From: CBDEGU01 sp965238045
Lineage (GTDB): Bacteria > Acidobacteriota > Terriglobia > Bryobacterales > UBA6623
Reading direction: 5' to 3'
Assembly (NCBI GenBank): GCA_965238045.1
Contig: CBDEGU010000012.1
Span: 1,240,001 to 1,304,000, forward strand
Length of the DNA stretch: 64,000 nt
The notes under the pieces: model-generated
The model's input: the letters and a program-made list of their open reading frames with translations, nothing else
The model's database searches: none
What the model was told of the DNA's origin: nothing
Translations under genes and position numbers: made by a program
Shown: piece by piece, positions 60,963-64,000 of the stretch
Layout: each line of letters opens with the position of its first letter
How positions within the stretch are numbered: position 1 is the stretch's first letter

Positions 60963-61946
60963 ATGTGGAACCGAAGAGAATTCCTCCTAGCAGCCGCGGC
61001 GGGCGCGCCGGTGGCTTGCTCGAATCAAGATCCCCGGACGCCCCAGGCGGCAAGCCTAAGCGGGCGAGAGCGCGTAGATCGCGTTCTGGAGGGTCAGGAC
61101 GTCGATCGCCCCCCGTTCACCTTCTATTACCATTTCGGATTGGAAAAGCTGCCCGGCGATCACCACGCGAAGGCAACGCTCGACTTCCACCGTAAGTTCC
61201 GAACGGACCTCGTGAAGGTGATGAGCGACTTCCCGTATCCCAAACCGGAAGGGAACTGGTACGAGCTGGAGGTTGTGGACAATCCCTTTCCGGAGGAGAT
61301 TCGCGCCCTGGAACTGATTCGAGACGGCCTGCGGGGGGAGTGTCACTTTATCGAGACCGTATTCAATCCCTGGAACCAGGCGGGGAAACTCTCGTCGCCC
61401 GATGAGGTCCAGAAGCTCAAGGAAGAAGATCCGCAAAAGCTGCTGGACGCTCTGGAGGCGATCGCGAAGTCTCAAGCGAACCACGCTAAGCGTGCTGTTG
61501 AAGCCGGAGCCTCGGGGGTCTTTCTCGCGATCGCCAATGCTCAGGAGGGCGTCTTGACGCAGGAGGAGTACGAGAAGTTTAGCGAGCCCTTCGATAAAAT
61601 GATCGTCGACGCGATTCCAGACGCGCCTTTGAACACGCTTCACCTGCACGGTGACAAGGCGTACCTCGACCGCTTTCTCTCCGGCTGGTCCGCAAGCGTG
61701 GTGCAGTACTCCGCTCACGGCACGGGCGTACCCATTGAGGATGTCAGGCGAAGTTATGAGGGCGTCATCATGGGCGGCCTCGACGAGATCGCTTTCCGCA
61801 ACCTCTCGGAGTCCGAGATGACGAGTCAGTGGAAGGCGGCGCAGCAGGCCGCGGGCGCGAAGTTCATCCTGGCGCCGGGCTGCTCGGTGCCAAACGACAC
61901 AACAGACGAAGAGTTGCTGCGGCTCGTCAACGTGCTTGGAGCGTAG
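60963..61946 (+). CDS. Exported uroporphyrinogen decarboxylase-like protein
   Basis: A 327-residue UroD-fold TIM barrel with an export signal (NRREFLLAAAAGAPVACSN) ending in a lipobox-like Cys. Body: RERVDRVLEGQDVDRPPFTF, LVKVMSDFPYPKPEGNWYEL, GASGVFLAIANAQEGVLTQE, GVIMGGLDEIAFRNLSESEM and KFILAPGCSVPNDTTDEELL, matching the UroD/MtaA-like methyltransferase superfamily. Haem-pathway UroD is cytosolic, so this is another member of unknown substrate; corrinoid methyltransferase relatives exist. Confidence 0.8.
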   Translation: MWNRREFLLAAAAGAPVACSNQDPRTPQAASLSGRERVDRVLEGQDVDRPPFTFYYHFGLEKLPGDHHAKATLDFHRKFRTDLVKVMSDFPYPKPEGNWYELEVVDNPFPEEIRALELIRDGLRGECHFIETVFNPWNQAGKLSSPDEVQKLKEEDPQKLLDALEAIAKSQANHAKRAVEAGASGVFLAIANAQEGVLTQEEYEKFSEPFDKMIVDAIPDAPLNTLHLHGDKAYLDRFLSGWSASVVQYSAHGTGVPIEDVRRSYEGVIMGGLDEIAFRNLSESEMTSQWKAAQQAAGAKFILAPGCSVPNDTTDEELLRLVNVLGA

Positions 61947-62133
61947 CGTTCGTGGCCGGAGCCGGGGTGTCCGGGAATGCCCAGGTTGTGGGGTTTTGTG
62001 AGCTTTTGTTCCGGTGAAGGGGGAGAACTTTGTGACGGCGGGCGGGTGGTTTTGGGGTGGATTGGGGCTCGGAGGGTGGGGGCGCGGGTTTCCCTTGGCG
62101 GCCTGGTGTGTTGGCTGGTTCGCCGGTCCACTG

Positions 62134-62355
62134 CCGCGGTTGTTGCTGGATTGCGGGCCCGAACCGGCCGCGGCGTCCGGGCGGACCGCTCGGCGGCCGC
62201 GCCGGGCTGCCTGTCCGCCGGAAAGGCGCCGACACCTTCTTGGTCCAGCCGACGCTGACGTGGAACCGCCGGGCCAGTATCTCTAGACTTCCCTCTCCCG
62301 CTTGATGCGCCTCGATCAGCTTACGACGCAAATCATCCGAATAAGCTTTCGCCAT
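62134..62355 (-). pseudogene. IS630-family transposase N-terminal relic
   Basis: About 74 codons of an IS630-type transposase N-terminus: MAKAYSDDLRRKLIEAHQAG, ILARRFHVSVGWTKKV, then an arginine/proline-rich linker (GRRGRFGPAIQQQPRQW). The DDE catalytic domain is absent, and the frame continues into unrelated Pro-rich sequence. No inverted ends identified. Confidence 0.7.
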
Positions 62356-62415
62356 CGGCATGCAAGCGACGCCGAAGATGCCACAAGAGCCGTTCACATG
62401 ATCACTGAAAATTCT

Positions 62416-64000
62416 CTAGCGGTTGAACAAGAACGCGTTGCTGTTGAGCAGCGCCCAGAGCAAGTCTTGGGCGCGCCCGGCCCGGCTGGGTCCTTTGCGA
62501 AGGTAGGTCAGCGCGTCGTCGACTTCGCCCGGGCTGGGGAAGCGGCTCAGCGCGGAGAGATAGAGTTCCTCGACAAGTTCGCGATCCGAACGGCCGGCCA
62601 GAATGGTCTTGGCGACCACGCCATCCGAACCGGCGACCGCCTCGGCCAGCGTGGGACCATTCATCAGGCTCATGGCCTGCGGCAGGCTCATGTCGTTGCG
62701 CCGTTCGCACTCGCAGGCCGATTCCCGCCCGGGCCGACCGAAGATGTCGAGAAAACCTCCCTTGCCGATGTGGGGACCGGGCAGCTCCTGCGCGGTGAAG
62801 TCCGGCGGCACGTCGGGGAACTCGATCCGCGTGCCGGTCGCGGCCGAAAGCGCGTCGAGCAGCGACTCGGCCGGCAGACGTTTGGGGATGAAATGCGAGA
62901 AGTTGAGCTCGTCATTCTCATTCCATTTGTTGGTGCCGATACTGGTCTGATACGTCCGTGAGTTGGCGATCGTGCGGATGATGTGCTGGAGGTCATAGCC
63001 GTTCTTGACGAAATCGTCGGCCAGCGCCTGGAGCAGCGGCTCGTTCACCGGAGGGTTCGTCGCGCGAATGTCGTCGACGGGATCGACAATGCCCCGCGCG
63101 AAGAAATAGCTCCAGAACCGGTTGACGATGGCGCGCGCGAAGAACGGGTTCTTCTCCGAGGTCAGCCATGCGGCTAAGACGCGGCGGCGGTCACGGCCGG
63201 TATCGATCGGCGGCGCGCCGGTACTGGCGATGAGCAGTTTGGGCTCAACGATACGGCCGGTCTTAGGGTGCTTGATATCGTAGTCCCCGCGCTTGAGATA
63301 GACGATTTGCTCATCGCTGTCGAAGCCCGGTTTCACGCCCACCGCGGCGAAGAAGGCGGCCATCTGGTAGTACTGATTCTGCGTCCATCGCTCGAAAGGG
63401 TGGTCGTGACACTGGGCGCAGACGATGCGCACGCCGAGGAACAACTGGGTCGTCTTTTCCATCGCTTCTTTCGGGTCTTTGTTGACCCGGAAGAAGTTCG
63501 CCGCCGGATTCTCATAGGTGCTGCCGACGGCGGTGACCAGTTCGCGGACGGTTTCGTCGTAAGGCCTGTTGGTCGTGATCTGATCGCGAATCCACTGCCG
63601 GAACGCCCAAGTGCCTTTCTCGCCAAGATATTTTTGGTTCGACTGCAGCAGGTCTCCCCACTTGAGGGCCCAGTGATCGGCGAACTCCTTGCGTTTCATC
63701 AGCTCGTCTATCAGACGAATGCGCTTGAGCCGCGACGATTCGGGGTCTTCCAGAAAGGCGCGCGCCTGGGCCGGCGACGGCGGGATGCCGGTCAAATCGA
63801 GGTAGACACGGCGGAGGAATACGTTGTCGGGCGCCAGCCCGGAAGGCTGAATGCGGAGTCTCTTCAGCTTAGCGTCGATATGGTCGTCGATGTAGTTATG
63901 GCGGGAAAGCTGTTTCCACTCGAATCCGGGTTCGGGATTGAGCACCGTGACCGGTACGATGACGAACTTGCCCTCATAGCGAACAAGAAAGGTCGCCTCG
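62416..64000 (-). CDS. DUF1549/DUF1553 (PSD1-type) protein, partial at window edge
   Basis: At least 528 residues; the 5' end lies beyond 64000, where the frame still reads LVRYEGKFVIVPVTVLNPEP, probably the end of an Ig-like domain. DUF1549: YIDDHIDAKLKRLRIQPSGL, FLRRVYLDLTGIPPSPAQAR, IVCAQCHDHPFERWTQNQYY with a CxxCH haem-binding motif. DUF1553: VNRFWSYFFARGIVDPVDDI, IIRTIANSRTYQTS, PKRLPAESLLDALSAATGTR and MSLMNGPTLAEAVAG. The usual partner DUF1501 gene is not adjacent on this side. Likely a periplasmic multi-domain protein of planctomycetal/acidobacterial type. Confidence 0.87.
   Translation of the reverse strand, partial: EATFLVRYEGKFVIVPVTVLNPEPGFEWKQLSRHNYIDDHIDAKLKRLRIQPSGLAPDNVFLRRVYLDLTGIPPSPAQARAFLEDPESSRLKRIRLIDELMKRKEFADHWALKWGDLLQSNQKYLGEKGTWAFRQWIRDQITTNRPYDETVRELVTAVGSTYENPAANFFRVNKDPKEAMEKTTQLFLGVRIVCAQCHDHPFERWTQNQYYQMAAFFAAVGVKPGFDSDEQIVYLKRGDYDIKHPKTGRIVEPKLLIASTGAPPIDTGRDRRRVLAAWLTSEKNPFFARAIVNRFWSYFFARGIVDPVDDIRATNPPVNEPLLQALADDFVKNGYDLQHIIRTIANSRTYQTSIGTNKWNENDELNFSHFIPKRLPAESLLDALSAATGTRIEFPDVPPDFTAQELPGPHIGKGGFLDIFGRPGRESACECERRNDMSLPQAMSLMNGPTLAEAVAGSDGVVAKTILAGRSDRELVEELYLSALSRFPSPGEVDDALTYLRKGPSRAGRAQDLLWALLNSNAFLFNR

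Noticed and set aside
60963..61946. Haem-pathway hemE
   Set aside because: A signal sequence with lipobox and no haem genes nearby; better treated as a UroD-superfamily paralogue.

Overview
The window is high-GC bacterial chromosome and most resembles Acidobacteriota of the Bryobacterales / Candidatus Solibacter type. This is an inference from gene content: two DUF1501 proteins, a DUF1549/DUF1553 protein, sulfatases with a maturase, PQQ-type propellers, a DUF1080 protein and many Tat-type signal peptides on enzymes normally found in the cytoplasm. Planctomycetota share several of these families and cannot be excluded. No rRNA, tRNA, CRISPR array or replication origin was seen.

Layout. 0-8.6 kb: methyltransferase, a secreted DUF4412-like protein, a broken sulfatase, an intact sulfatase coupled to a formylglycine-generating enzyme, an internally deleted Gfo/Idh/MocA oxidoreductase, small proteins and a broken TolB-like propeller. 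8.6-16.6 kb: two translationally coupled exported alpha-hydroxy-acid oxidases, an exported class V aminotransferase, pilT, rdgB with an in-frame stop, a Tat-exported unknown and a TerB-like protein. 16.6-23 kb: an acyl-AMP ligase/ACP/acyltransferase fusion, mce-meaB for methylmalonyl-CoA metabolism, a DUF1501 protein and two small overlapping unknowns. 23-30 kb: an SH3-like protein, two PQQ-like propellers, a TMTC-like membrane/TPR protein and kdsC.

30-43 kb is an accessory region. It holds a decayed STAND-type defence gene: an N-terminal Mrr-like nuclease, a P-loop NTPase and a long C-terminal region, similar in layout to AVAST Avs4. It is broken by an exact 170-bp-period tandem duplication and by a relic of an IS5-type transposase. 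Next come a peptidoglycan-binding/lysozyme gene, gene-poor repeat-rich DNA, and an IS256-family element nested in an IS1595-family element, both with exact 8-bp target duplications. Two exported fumarylacetoacetase-family proteins follow.

43-54 kb is core metabolism: acpP-fabF, then etfB-etfA and a membrane iron-sulfur protein likely to pass ETF electrons to menaquinone, a nirA-type nitrite/sulfite reductase, and an unknown protein with a PD-(D/E)XK-like C-terminal domain. 54-64 kb: DUF1080, DUF1501, then exported HpcH/HpaI aldolase, UxuA-like, SelA-like and UroD-like proteins. The first three may form an extracytoplasmic 2-keto-3-deoxy-sugar-acid route. An IS630 relic and a DUF1549/DUF1553 gene running off the right edge close the window.

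Two families of small MITE-like repeats are scattered here. Family A is up to 180 bp, with ends beginning CCCGC and a CTAG/TTAG flank, and it repeatedly sits exactly on TAG stop codons. Family B is 110 bp and has two inverted copies flanking the kdsC/defence-gene segment. Many genes carry a single inactivating lesion, so either pseudogene decay or assembly error is at work.
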